Positions 45,748 through 56,508 of a DNA stretch of 64,000 bases are shown here, piece after piece. Position numbers and translations under genes: made by a program. Within the stretch, counting starts at the first letter, position 1; each line of letters begins with the position of its first letter. Source of the stretch: Schistocerca nitens (lineage: Eukaryota > Arthropoda > Insecta > Orthoptera > Acrididae); NCBI RefSeq assembly GCF_023898315.1, contig NC_064615.1, positions 1,186,451,413 to 1,186,515,412 of the forward strand, in the 5' to 3' direction. The notes under the pieces were generated by a model that was not told the DNA's origin, made no database searches, and worked only from the letters and a program-made list of their open reading frames with translations.

Positions 45748-45760
45748 ATTCAAGAATCAG
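45748..45760 (+). repeat. SINE target-site duplication, left
   Basis: CATTCAAGAATCA, repeated at 46350-46362. Copy A has a single related CATTCACAAATCA at 38614-38626. Confidence 0.87.
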
Positions 45761-45827
45761 AATGAGATTTTCACTCTGCAGCGGAGTGTGCGCTGATATG
45801 AAACTTTCCTGGCAGATTAAAACTGTG

Positions 45828-45901
45828 TGCCCGACCGAGACTCGAACTCGGGACCTTTGCCTTTCGCGGGCAAGTGCTCTACCAACTGAGCTACCGAAGC
45901 A
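45828..45901 (-). other. tRNA-like SINE head, unit 1
   Basis: Minus strand: an A-box-like TAGCTCAGTTGGTAGAGCA and B-box GAGTTCGAGTCTC within a 74-nt cloverleaf-like span. The T arm (CCGAG/CTCGG) and anticodon stem (TTGCC/GGCAA) pair well. The loop has G instead of the invariant U33, and the acceptor stem has a mismatch plus wobbles. This is a SINE promoter region, not a tRNA gene. Confidence 0.75.
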
Positions 45902-46129
45902 TGACTCACGCCCGGTACTCACAGCTTTACTTCTGCCAGTACCTCGTCTCCTACCTTCCAAACTTTACAGAAGCTCTCCGGCGAAACTTGCAGAACTAGC
46001 ACTCCTGAAAGAAAGGATATTGCGGAGACATGGCTTAGCCACAGCCTGGGGGATGTTTCCAGAATGAGATTTTCACTCTGCAGCGGAGTGTGCGCTGATA
46101 TGAAACTTTCCTGGCAGATTAAAACTGTG

Positions 46130-46203
46130 TGCCCGACCGAGACTCGAACTCGGGACCTTTGCCTTTCGCGGGCAAGTGCTCTACCAACTGAGCTACCGAA
46201 GCA
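46130..46203 (-). other. tRNA-like SINE head, unit 2
   Basis: Exact 302-bp-offset repeat of 45828-45901 with the same box A, box B and degenerate acceptor stem. Confidence 0.75.
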
Positions 46204-46349
46204 CGACTCACGCCCGGTACTCACAGCTTTACTTCTGCCAGTACCTCGTCTCCTACATTCCAAACTTTACAGAAGCTCTCCCGCGAAAGGCAAAGGTCCC
46301 GAGTTCGAGTCTCGGTCGGGCACACAGTTTTAATCTGCCAGGAAAGTTT

Positions 46350-46362
46350 CATTCAAGAATCA
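46350..46362 (+). repeat. SINE target-site duplication, right
   Basis: Second CATTCAAGAATCA, followed by copy B sequence (ATTTATGATTCATTCAG) that aligns with copy A from 38627. Confidence 0.87.
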
Positions 46363-46482
46363 ATTTATGATTCATTCAGAAATCAACTTAGAATGTGTTC
46401 AAAACCTAACAGGGATGCGTTTCAAAATCATATGAATAAACAACAGACCAACGAGCACGGGATGCTATGCGCTTTGTGAAAA

Positions 46483-47045
46483 ATGTTTTTTTCCCTTGTA
46501 CTTTTCCTTCTCTTCCTTTTCCTACCATCGAATTCCAGTCCCCCATGACTATTAGATTTTCATCACCCTTAACTATCCAAATAATTTCTTTTATCACATC
46601 ATACATTCTCCAATCTCTTCATCATCTGTGGAGCTAGTTAGCATATAAACTTGTATTACTGTGGTCGGCGTGGGCTTTCTGTCTATCTTGGCTACAATAA
46701 TACGTTTACTATACTGTTTGTAGTAGCTTATCTGTGTTCCCACTGTTTTATTCATTATAAATACTACTCCTGCATTACCAATATTCAATTTTCAATTTAT
46801 AACCCTGGATCCACCTAACCAGAAGTCCTGTTCATCCTACCACCGAACTTCACTAATTCCCACTCTATCTACTTTAACCTATCCATTTTCCTTTTTAAAT
46901 TTTCTAACCTACCTGCCCACTCAAGGGATCTGACATTCCAAGCTCCAATCCATAGAATGCCAGTTTTGTTTCTCCTGATAACGCCGTCATCCTGAGAAGT
47001 CGCCCCGCCTACAGATACAAATGGGGGACCATTTTACCCAAGAGG
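46483..47045 (-). pseudogene. RTE-like LINE endonuclease fragment
   Basis: Minus strand: pieces at 46788-46594 (NAGVVFIMNKTVG, YYKQYSKRIIVAKI, TVIQVYM) and 46606-46480 (MYDVIKEIIWI, LIVMGDWNSMVGKGREGK), the latter carrying the G-D-x-N catalytic motif. Earlier minus-strand sequence to 47045 keeps motif fragments of the domain start. It is cut at 46483, where copy B ends. No RT part follows, so it is a remnant. Confidence 0.68.
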
Positions 47046-48146
47046 ACGACTTTATTATTTAACCATACAGAAAGCAGCATGCCCTGGGGAAATATTATGA
47101 CTGAGCTTTCCGCTTGCTTTCAGCCATTCGCAATACCAGCACAGCAAGGCTGTTTTACTGATGTTACAAAGTCAGATCAGTCAATCATCCAGACTGTTGC
47201 CCCCTTGCAAATACTGAAAAGACTGCCACCTCTCTTCAGGAGCCACACATTTGTCCGGCCCCTCAACAGATACCCCTCCATTGTGGAACAATTGCAAACT
47301 ACAATGTACAGCATTGCTGACAAGCATACTTCATCCTCCTTGTTTACTTTGTAATTGGTCAACTTGATTATTTATTTCTAATAATCTTGTGTTGCATGAA
47401 CTCTTTAATGGATTGCAGTTTCAAACATATATTCACTTGGAACTGCTGAATACCACATTTATTTATTTATTTATTTATTTTTTTCAAATAACTCAGTTCA
47501 GTGAGACCTTTTATAGCTCTGGCTCACGATTCTGATGGCTCGTTTTTGCAGTTTGAACACATTTTCCACATTCTGAGCATTTGCACCCCAGAATATTATG
47601 CAATAATCAACTCTAGAATGTACATATGTAAGATGTGTTGTTTTCAGACTTGAGCTACTACACACTGTGATTAATATTCATAAGACAAAACATGCTGTGG
47701 CAACTATCCTGAAATGTTCACCTGATATCAGTGTTTATCAACATACTTGCCTATAACTTTTATGCCAGTTACACACACTATGATTTCATTATGCACTTTA
47801 AGTTTTGCTATATTAGGTTTCTTATTTATGTGGAAGTCCTTTTTAAATAAGAAGTAACTTTATTGTTATATGACCAGTTGCGGACAGCCGTACTTCTATA
47901 ACTTCTGGTGTCCTATATGTAATAACTATATTGCTGCCATCAGCAAATAACACAGTTTCTCCCTGAGTTGCACACAATGGAAAGTCATTCATGTAAATGA
48001 GAAACAGTACTGGGCCTAGCACGCTCCCTTGAGGGAATCCAATGTTCAAATATTCTTAATCTGAAAGCTGGTGCAACCATATAATTTGAGCCACTTTAAA
48101 TTTGGAATTTCTCCACCCTCTGCATTCTGTCTTCTAGACAAGACCT
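47046..48146 (-). pseudogene. CR1/L2-like LINE, RT C-part and tail, next to right arm
   Basis: Minus strand from 48146: the RT continues past the arm end (about 48140-48060), then 48049-47843 reads FPQGSVLGPVLFLIYMNDFPL and VLFADGSNIVI (palm C, FADD changed to FADG). It degrades to the C-terminal tail at 47416-47320, which resembles 29505-29600. A TTTA-repeat lies at 47458-47482. It directly continues the LINE that forms the inner end of the right arm. Confidence 0.65.
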
Positions 48147-48977
48147 AAACCATTTATTTATAACCCACTGTTGTTCCTAGTGCTTCAAGTTTACCTAGAA
48201 GTATTTCGTGATCAACAGGGTCCTTTGCTTTACTGAGGTTCAGGAAAACAGCTGTTACTTCTTCTCCATTATCTACGGTTTCTAAAATTGACTTTGTAAA
48301 TTTTGCTGCAGTAGCTGTTTCCCAACTAGACCTGAAACCACACTATTCTAAGTTTGCTATTTATTTAAATAATCCATAATTCTGTTTTTCATAATAGTTT
48401 CTATTACTTTGGATAAGGATGACAATAATGAAACTGGTCTCTAAAACTTGATATTTCGGTATCCCCATTTTTATGTATGGGAAGAACTTTTGCACACTTT
48501 ATTTACAGTGTATGTTAGGTGTGCTGTTATACAGCTACTGCACTCTTTTAGTAGACACATTGGAACTTCATCTAGACCTGTGGAACTTTTGCTCTTAAAT
48601 GTCTTACTGATTCCCTCCCCAGTGGCCAGCAGCAGAGGCATTGTGTAAGGAACATAGCTATTTGTAGTTGGATGTTTTATGTTTGGACGCTTTTATTGCA
48701 GTTTGGTTGCTATATTACTTAAGTAGTTGTTTAAAAATGTGGCAAGGTCCTTAGGTTTACCTATTACACTATCTTAAATTCTAATTTTTATGTTCACCTG
48801 CTTCGGCTTTGTGTTGCCAGTTGTACTATAATCCAAATGGCTTTCATTTTATTGTTTAAGTTCTGTATGGTCTTACCATTTTGGAGTCTCTTATTTTCCT
48901 GCAGCAGTTTTCTGTAGACCTGAGAAAAAACTTATTTATTAGAACTTAGATATTTGATAGTTTCAGAAGAGTTTGGG
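48147..48977 (-). pseudogene. CR1/L2-like LINE RT fragment, right arm copy
   Basis: Mirror of 28481-29311 (sum 77458). Near the inner end the match loosens (two differences in the last 30 bp) before it stops at 48147. Unlike the left side, the RT reading continues into the spacer without a jump, so this side preserves the original LINE order. Confidence 0.7.
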
Positions 48978-51900
48978 ATACCTTCTGTTACCCAGACCTT
49001 TCTACTAGAATCCCCACCACAATACCTCCTCAAATTTTAATGTGAATATATTCATGAATTTTTCATTTACATGTGTTACTTAATATACTCGTGACCATAT
49101 CTGGCTGGTCATCTGCATTGCAAATCGCACTTTCCTGATTTCAAAAACACCCTCCTGTGCCTAAGCACTTTTGTTTGTTTCTTTGTAGATATTTTAAGTT
49201 CTGCTATTTGACAAAATTGGTTCTGCTATAGTACCAAGCTAATTTGTAACAATGTATTCAACTTATCTTTCTAATTGTTGCACTTAGTTTCTTATCGACT
49301 GGACATGTTACTTACCTTGGGCACCTTTTCTTTCCTCCTTTTATTAAAATAATCCTTTAGATGGTGATGTGAAACAAGCACTGTATTATTGTAAGAATTA
49401 CAGACGCAAGCAAGTGTGCCGGGACTTAGCCCGATTCACTGCTACCAGCGCCATGTGACCATATCGTGCCTGTGCTTAACATACAGGAGATTGCACCAGA
49501 ATTTAAGAGAAAAATTAACTTAACTTTTCCAAACTTTGTCAGTGTTTGTTTAAGTATATTAATGTTAACAATATAAAGTCCCAGAAGGTATATGTAGGCA
49601 AAACATACAATCATAAGAAGTGGCATTGAATAATAAAACTAGAAAGCCAAAAATTGCTCAGAATATGAAAATGTAGGTCACAATTAAAAGTTACAAATCT
49701 CAACTTGAAGAAACCCATATTTTGTTTAAAATTGGCATTTTTATGAAAAATTGAAGCCGCTAAATATTAGACTCAGAAAGCTGAAAATTCATATGTAACT
49801 TTAGTTTCATGTCAAATATTAAATATGTGACACCAATAAGCTACCTCTATTAGTTTTCATTGTATTTACTAAAAACCAAATTTGGAGAAAACATCCTTAT
49901 TTATGGTAGATTAAGTATCATTTGTATTAGTAATAGAAAGTTCTAATTATGACACTACAGCAAGTTTCAAGACTGTATTGTAAATAATAATAGTTAGAAC
50001 GAATCCTAATGAGGCAGTTCAGATGTCATGTTCGACTATCGGTTCCGTTCTAAAAATTCTAGCAGGAAAAGTTTAAACACAATCTAGCTACAACTTTTTC
50101 AGTACCTAAAGCAAAGTTAACATACTTCGAAATGTAAGGGGATTTGAAGTATTTGCAAAGGGATTGACAGAGAGCATCTCACATCAACTTGGGACCAGTT
50201 ACTAACACGACAAGATGTCCACTTTGAGGCAAAAGCCAACTGAGGAAGAGGAAGCATTCGTAGATGCGTTCACCTAGTATTCGGCAAAACCTGCATCCTT
50301 GGCACTGAGGTGATCTGAAATGAGATGTTACAGGAGAAAGCTACGACAAAGCCTATAGAAGTGTCTATTTGTAGAATCGATGCATAAGTGGGTGTTCAAG
50401 TTAAGGTGATCTCCCCCACATCCCTACATGAAGCAGTGTGGGTATCCTTTCTGTGGGAAGAGGCGTATCAGTTCATTTACACGTCTGTCAGGAATAATGA
50501 TCACACATGTGGCAGAATGTTGCCAAAGTGGTTAACCTGGCCACATTGCCGCCTTGTGTCACGCACCTTATTGTCTGAACTGCCACCTGGTATGGCAGCT
50601 GAGGATGCACTGACTGTGGCAACAAAACCAACAAAGTCACAGGTGTGGGGCCCCGTCCAGTAACAGATGAAACCAAGAGAATAGAAGCAGTAAAAGGTGA
50701 CACTACCTCTCCCTGGCAAAATGACAAATCTAAAATCCTATACCAAAACTGTCACTTCACCATTTATTGGGCCAGCTGGACCACCAAGCAGCAAAATCCA
50801 CTTTGTCCAAGATGCAGGTAATCCACCCTGTCCCCACCCACCACGCAAGTACAAAATGTGAGGTGACAAGCAGAATGAGCTCATTAGTATTAGCAAAGAA
50901 ACGTTTGGGTGAAATAGGATTTTGGAAGAAGAGGAAATCATACAAATTATAGAGCAAAATGATGATTTCACCAAAAGCAGAGTCAAAGTAGACATAATTA
51001 AGCATTTACTACTACATTTGTGGTTAAAATAAGGATTATTGCCATTACAGAGGTGGAGTGAGAAGAGTACCCTCTCTCCCTTGCCTTAATTATTGTTTTG
51101 CATTGCCGTAAGTTAGCACATCCTGCGTGTCAGCTGTGTCCCATATGTCCAGTATTATTTACAGTATTGAACGCTGTGTTGTTCAATAGTAACAGAATGT
51201 CCTTGGACAATGAATTACTTTGTCCATAGAATCTTACACAATTATTACCACCCAGGAACAGCTGACTGTATAATACTTTTGAGAAGTGAACACCCGTGAT
51301 ATGTGATTTTGCGTAAAAAGCCTTTACTTCCAGTAGTATCATATCTATGAACACATCAAGTAGCCAGCAACATGAAATCATTCCTTGACCCCTAAGACAC
51401 TTACAGCTATATATTCTGATGATTAATAGGAATAATTCTAATCACTACATTGCACAGTCAGCAAGAAGCACCTTAGAATTACATCCAATTGTCAGACACA
51501 GTTACTTAAGGAATATAAGAGTATAATCTATGTTCCAATGATTGCTGCAGAGATATTTGTCATACCATATTACAGCAATTACGGCAAAGTAGAGTTTAAT
51601 ACTGCTGTCTTGTACACAGTTCCTGAATAGTTACCAAGGATATTGATCCATTAAGATTTACTGAATGTGAATACTGGAAGCTTATCACAAATAATATCAT
51701 TTAATTTCAAACTGTAGCTGTCACCACAGTCCATGTGCTGTTATGTCCTTGGAGATCCTGGTTATGAAAGCAACCTTTGAGACACCACTACTTGAAACAC
51801 CCACTACCTTCAAAAAATGTGCAAGTGATCCATAAGAGACCACCATCAACATAAAAAAAATACGCAGACGGGTCACGAGCTGCGATAATGTGAGCTCTTT

Positions 51901-52337
51901 GGTTTACTTTCTGGTGTGCCTCTGGATTATCGATTCAGCATTCAGCATTACATGCGACTGCCATCACAGAATACTCAACTTTCTAACTACTCCGCAAATT
52001 TTACTTTACTAAATCTCAAGGTAAGTGCAAAAACAAATTTTCAGCAGTTAAGTATATCCAGTATGAGACCAGCAACACAGATACATGTCAAAACAGGCAC
52101 AACTGAATCTGTCCACGAGATCAACAACAGATGCCACAATTCGTGCCAATATTACTGATATCACTATTATTATTAATTACTATAATATTGCTCCACAACA
52201 ACCGCTACAATTTATAACCTCTCCCCAGTTTCACATCGAACTTTATTATTTGCATACTCTGAAGATGAAGTTACATTTAATTAATTTAGCATAGTCAGTA
52301 ATAGCTCCTTTGCATCAAACTCGTTGTCGTATCCTTC
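48978..52337. other. no gene recognised (mirror of left arm 25137-28480)
   Basis: Same AT-rich sequence as the left arm. The extra 16 bp at 50814-50829 changes the overlapping plus- and minus-strand frames here, which is further sign that those frames are not under selection. Confidence 0.3.
50814..50829 (+). other. 16-bp segment absent from left arm
   Basis: GCAGGTAATCCACCCT lies between sequences that are adjacent at left 26644/26645. It is not an obvious duplication of its flanks, so deletion in the left arm is as likely as insertion here. Confidence 0.85.
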
Positions 52338-52662
52338 TGTTATTGTGAAATATAAGGAAAACTACTAAATGATAACACGTCCTTTGTTAAATACTGGATT
52401 TTAATTAATTAAACCAACATTTATAAACACTCAACAGAAATCAAATACTGTGTGCCATTGCACCTATATTTTGCCACTAATCTCCGGCCTCACTACTGAG
52501 CAACCGTCTCTAGCCTCTCGCACTCCCGACTTCCACTCACGGACTCTAACACTCGACTCCCACTCACCCACTCAGCCACTCGTACACTGTTGACTGCACT
52601 GCAGTCTTTGCTGCATAGAGTGTATATAAGGGTCAGCTATGTAAGACTACAGTACCCTTACA
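52338..52662 (-). repeat. LTR-like block, right arm copy
   Basis: Mirror of 24812-25136 with the same ends and TATA-like motif. Same uncertainty about its nature. Confidence 0.25.
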
Positions 52663-53676
52663 TATCCTCACCAAAATAACACTTTAATATGATACAATAT
52701 AATAGCGATATTAGACTTTAAAAATATATAGCAAGACAAAACAGGAAAAATATGTAAAATTTAAAATTATAACATTACAGTAACTATTTGCTTATTAATG
52801 CAGAACCTCAATTCATTAAGAATAATTCCCATTTAAGTCTCTGTTTACAATATTTGTATATGGCAAATGTCATTTAAGAAATGAAAGTTAATATCACTTA
52901 ATTACACTGTATTAAAGTTGAGGTATATCATTAGCTCATTCAGTCAATCACTAATTAGCAGGGTCAGGCCGTGCTATTTTTTTGTTACGGAAGGACACTT
53001 TTCTGTGAAATCTGGGTAAAAAACTTTAATTAGAAATGGAAAACTAGGGCACAACATATATTCTGCAAACTGTTACAAGCAACTGGGATTCTTTTATGCA
53101 TTTAAATAGTAATATTATGTTTCCGTATTTTCAATATTAATTATTTGACTTTTAACACAAAATACATAGTTATTTATTGAATTTTATAACAATAAATGCT
53201 ATCATACAAATTACATATTAATTTATTACTGAAATTAAACTTATGTAGCATAGGAAAGTGAAATTATTGTTAGTAAAATATAGACTTTGTACATACATAA
53301 TTTAAAACACTGTTCTGAGAAAGTACCCTTTACATTTAATAAAGTAACACTGTAAAATGGTTTATAAATGTCAAAATAATTGAAAAAATATATACTTAGG
53401 CATAACTACTTGCTTAAGAAAGCATGAGTAATGTTGCTGAGATATTTTTCTTCTTCTTCTTCTTCTTCTTCTTCTTCGCGGATGGATCACTTAGGACCAC
53501 GCGTAATCAACATTTGTTGGCCTTCCTTTTCGCCCAGTGTTCCTTCATAAACAACGAAGGGGCTAGCTTTCATTGCATAGACCGTGTATGTCGGTTAGTT
53601 TTTCTCTCTTCTTCCTCAAAACCCCGTGTGTTTGTGATTTTTCTGATTTCATTTCTATATTTTTTTTTATTTTTAT

Positions 53677-54376
53677 TTATTTATTTATTTTTTGCTTGTT
53701 CAAATACCTTAATAACATAGCAGCATTTTCATGATAAGTGCAGACACAAACTTCTCTATCTCTTAGTGTTATAGGTACAACATGCTTTTGTCGTAATTGT
53801 GTAAATTTTGACAGTCCAGTGGGTAACTCCCCATACTCTTTGCAGAAAAGTTCATAAATTTCTTTAATATTGTATAACAAAAATCTCTTTTGCCTGTACT
53901 CTTTACCACATTTAATAGAAATGAATTCCTTTTGATTTGGCACAGAATCCCTTCTTTTTTTTTCTTTCAAATACTAATTGTTTTGGTTTAACATTCCTAG
54001 CAGCAAAGCCAGCAACTTCAAAAAAATTACTAAGTTTTTAATGTGAAAAGGATTTGACCTGTTTTCCAAGAACTTCAGGATGCTTGGAAGGTGGTTTTGG
54101 GGGACATGTCTTGATCCTAGCGGTAGCTTTACCTAACTTGCTAGGTGACATTTTTAATGTTGGATTTGCATCGGTTTGACAAGCAATGGCGCAATGCAAT
54201 TTTTTCCTTTCATTTTCATATTTTCATAAATGACGTATCTTTCCCTCAGCTATTAACTTCTGTTGTTCTGCTTTCTTTCTCTCACGATCTTTTTGACAAT
54301 ACACTTCTGCTGTTCCTGGTTCATTCATTTTTCGTTTTCTGCGTCCCTTAGCATGCGCGGCACCAGTTTTGGCCAT
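53677..54376 (-). pseudogene. putative transposon protein, right arm copy
   Basis: Same reading as 23101-23800: basic N-terminus with two stops, then the frame 53970-53677 with FLLYNIKEIYELF and VCVCTYHENAAMLL. No substitution visible in the second frame relative to the left arm. Confidence 0.45.
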
Positions 54377-54958
54377 CACACCTGCACATATATTCATGAA
54401 ACTTGTTAAGTCTATAATGGAACCAAAGAAGTAATTGAATTTACATTACATTTCCAAAAATTTCATAGTAAGCCATTGATGTACATTACATTTTATATGC
54501 AAGCTCAAAGAGTGAACATATGCTCAGCTCAAAGGAGATATGCCATGTTTGTTTAGAGCATAAATTAAAAATTACAAAGCCAAAAAATTGAGAAATTCTT
54601 TTAACATGTTTTTAAAAGTGTTGCACATAACAACATCACCTAGTCTTTGCAGAGTAGGCTACGATACTCCTTCACTGTTAATAATTACAAAAACATTTGG
54701 AAGCTGTCAGATAAATACTAACAATATTAACATGATGCCGCAGCATGTAAATATTTGATACCACATGGATTTATAGCCTACATTCTTCACTCAGGCTTTT
54801 GAAGTAATCAGGCTTATTTGAAAAAATATTTCAGACTTGCGCATAAAAAAACAAACTTTGTTTACATTAAACTAATACTTACTTTCAAATTGTTTATAAC
54901 CTTTATAACCATCAAATTTACACTTCAACATGAACAGCCACTTGAAACCTATACAACA

Positions 54959-54960
<2 letters not shown>

Positions 54961-55005
<45 letters not shown>
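54961..55005 (+). repeat. GA microsatellite, right arm allele (45 bp)
   Basis: Pairs with the 33-bp left arm run at 22484-22516. Confidence 0.9.
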
Positions 55006-55007
<2 letters not shown>

Positions 55008-55637
55008 AGAAAACAGGAGGGAAAACATTTGATAGAATTGTTTCATTGGCTAGCAAGGTAAAGACATGCTGTGAGTGGCTGGTTTCATTTTTAGAGGGAG
55101 ACTCAAATGGACATTTATAACAAATATTTTACAAAATAAATATTTATTAAATAGTTGTATTTGATATGGCTTTATGGTACTGAAGATGTCATAATACTCA
55201 TATTAGGAAGTTATGGAAAAGAAAATTTTATATTAACTGTTCATTATATTTTATATTGAAATTATGTCAACAATTTGGTACGGAAGGACATTTACAATTT
55301 TGGGGGAAATTTTATGTCTTTGATAAACATGCCAAATTCCTTCTTTTAATACCAATGTATTCCTGTTAGGCTAACTTAAGTGCCCACATAGATGTTGTCA
55401 GAGGATCATCAATGTGTGTGATACAAATAATAAAAATGAAATGTCCTTCCGTAACAGAAAATATTTTATTTTTTCTAAATGTGTGAGAAAAAAATCACAC
55501 TAATAATTTTTTAAAAGCGAAAATGACTATAGCATATGAAACTACATAGTTTTCTGAACAAAATAGCACAAGTTTTATGGTGATTAAAAGGTTTTTGAAT
55601 TTCAGTACTTGTGGCATACAATATCACGGCCTGATCC

Positions 55638-55906
55638 AGCAACAAGATAAATCAGGTTAATCACAAGTGTTTGTGCATACTGCATAATCTCTTTGAAATA
55701 ATATGGCAATGCTGTAATGTCCTACTGAAATAGCATAGCTAAATGTGACACATTAATAATAACTGTCTATTAGCATAGGATTCCCGCAGGGATAAAATCG
55801 GGAAATAAATATAGACTTTATATTTACTCTTTTTAAATTTTCCGTCCATAAACCGCTAGTAAAGTAAGCTGCATTATCAATTAGTATGACTTGGCTTTTC
55901 TACCTT
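55638..55906 (-). pseudogene. gypsy integrase C-terminal half, right arm copy
   Basis: Mirror of 21583-21851, with the second Asp motif (DNAAYFTS) and GNPM. It is separated from the rest of the integrase by the RTE nest. Confidence 0.72.
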
Positions 55907-56508
55907 CAGAGTAGGAATTAAAATCTATGGAGAAGAAATAAAAACTTTGAGGTTCGCCGATGACATTGTAATTCTGTCAGAGACAGCAAACGACCAGGAA
56001 GAGCTGCTGAACGAAATGGACAGTGCCTTGAAAGGAGGATATAAGGTGAACATCAACAAAAGCACAATGAGGATAATGGAATGTTGTCGAATTAAATTGG
56101 GTGATGCTGAATAAATTAGATTAGGAAATGAGACGCTTAAAGTAGTAAATGAGTTTTGCCATTTGGGGAGCAAAATAACTGATGATGGTCGAAGTAGAGA
56201 GGATATGAAATGTAGACTGGCAATGGCAAGGAAAGCGTTTCCGAAGAAGAGAAATTTGTTAACATCGAGTATCGATTTAAGTGTCGGGAAGTTGTTTCTG
56301 AAAGTATTTGTATGGAATGTAACAATGTGTGAAAGTGAAACATGGACGATAAATAGTTTAGACAAGAAGAGAATAGAAGCTTTCGAAGTGTGGTGCTACA
56401 GAAGAATTTTGAAGACTAGATGGGTAGATCACATAACATGAGCAGGTCATCATCATCATCATCCCCTATTCAGTGCTAACATTGGTGCCTCTTCTGATGT
56501 TAAGCCTA

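Larger units (their letters stand above)
45761..46349 (-). mobile_element. tRNA-derived SINE, tandem with fold-back end
   Basis: A 589-bp insertion bounded by a 13-bp duplication. It contains 1.7 head-to-tail units of 302 bp (45761 and 46063 starts) with the tRNA-like part on the minus strand, then about 75 bp at 46276-46349 in the opposite orientation (CGCGAAAGGCAAAGGTCCCG to GGCAGATT-complement). The unit (AATGAGATTTTCACTCTGC...) looks like a repeat I recall as abundant in locust sequences. Confidence 0.75.
42996..46482 (+). mobile_element. long non-coding DNA element, copy B (right end missing)
   Basis: Begins with the same AGGGTGTATAC end and follows copy A in order to about 46482 (parallel to 38765 in copy A), clearly more diverged than the palindrome arms. 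It lacks the final 0.7 kb with the right terminal repeat. It keeps the uninterrupted site for Penelope element 2 (43586-43599) and is entered by a SINE at 45761-46349. No coding region found. Confidence 0.62.
52961..55637 (-). mobile_element. unclassified DNA transposon, right arm copy
   Basis: Mirror of 21852-24513, flanked by AGCA (complement of TGCT) at 52957-52960 and 55638-55641. Both 18-bp ends and the three subterminal motifs are kept. Longer by 15 bp through microsatellites. Its broken protein region is at 53677-54376 on the minus strand with the same stops. Confidence 0.62.

Noticed and set aside
45828-46203. Two tRNA genes on the minus strand
   Set aside because: Box A and box B are good, but U33 is replaced, the acceptor stem pairs poorly, and each lies in a 302-bp repeat with a retroposon-type duplication. 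They are SINE heads.
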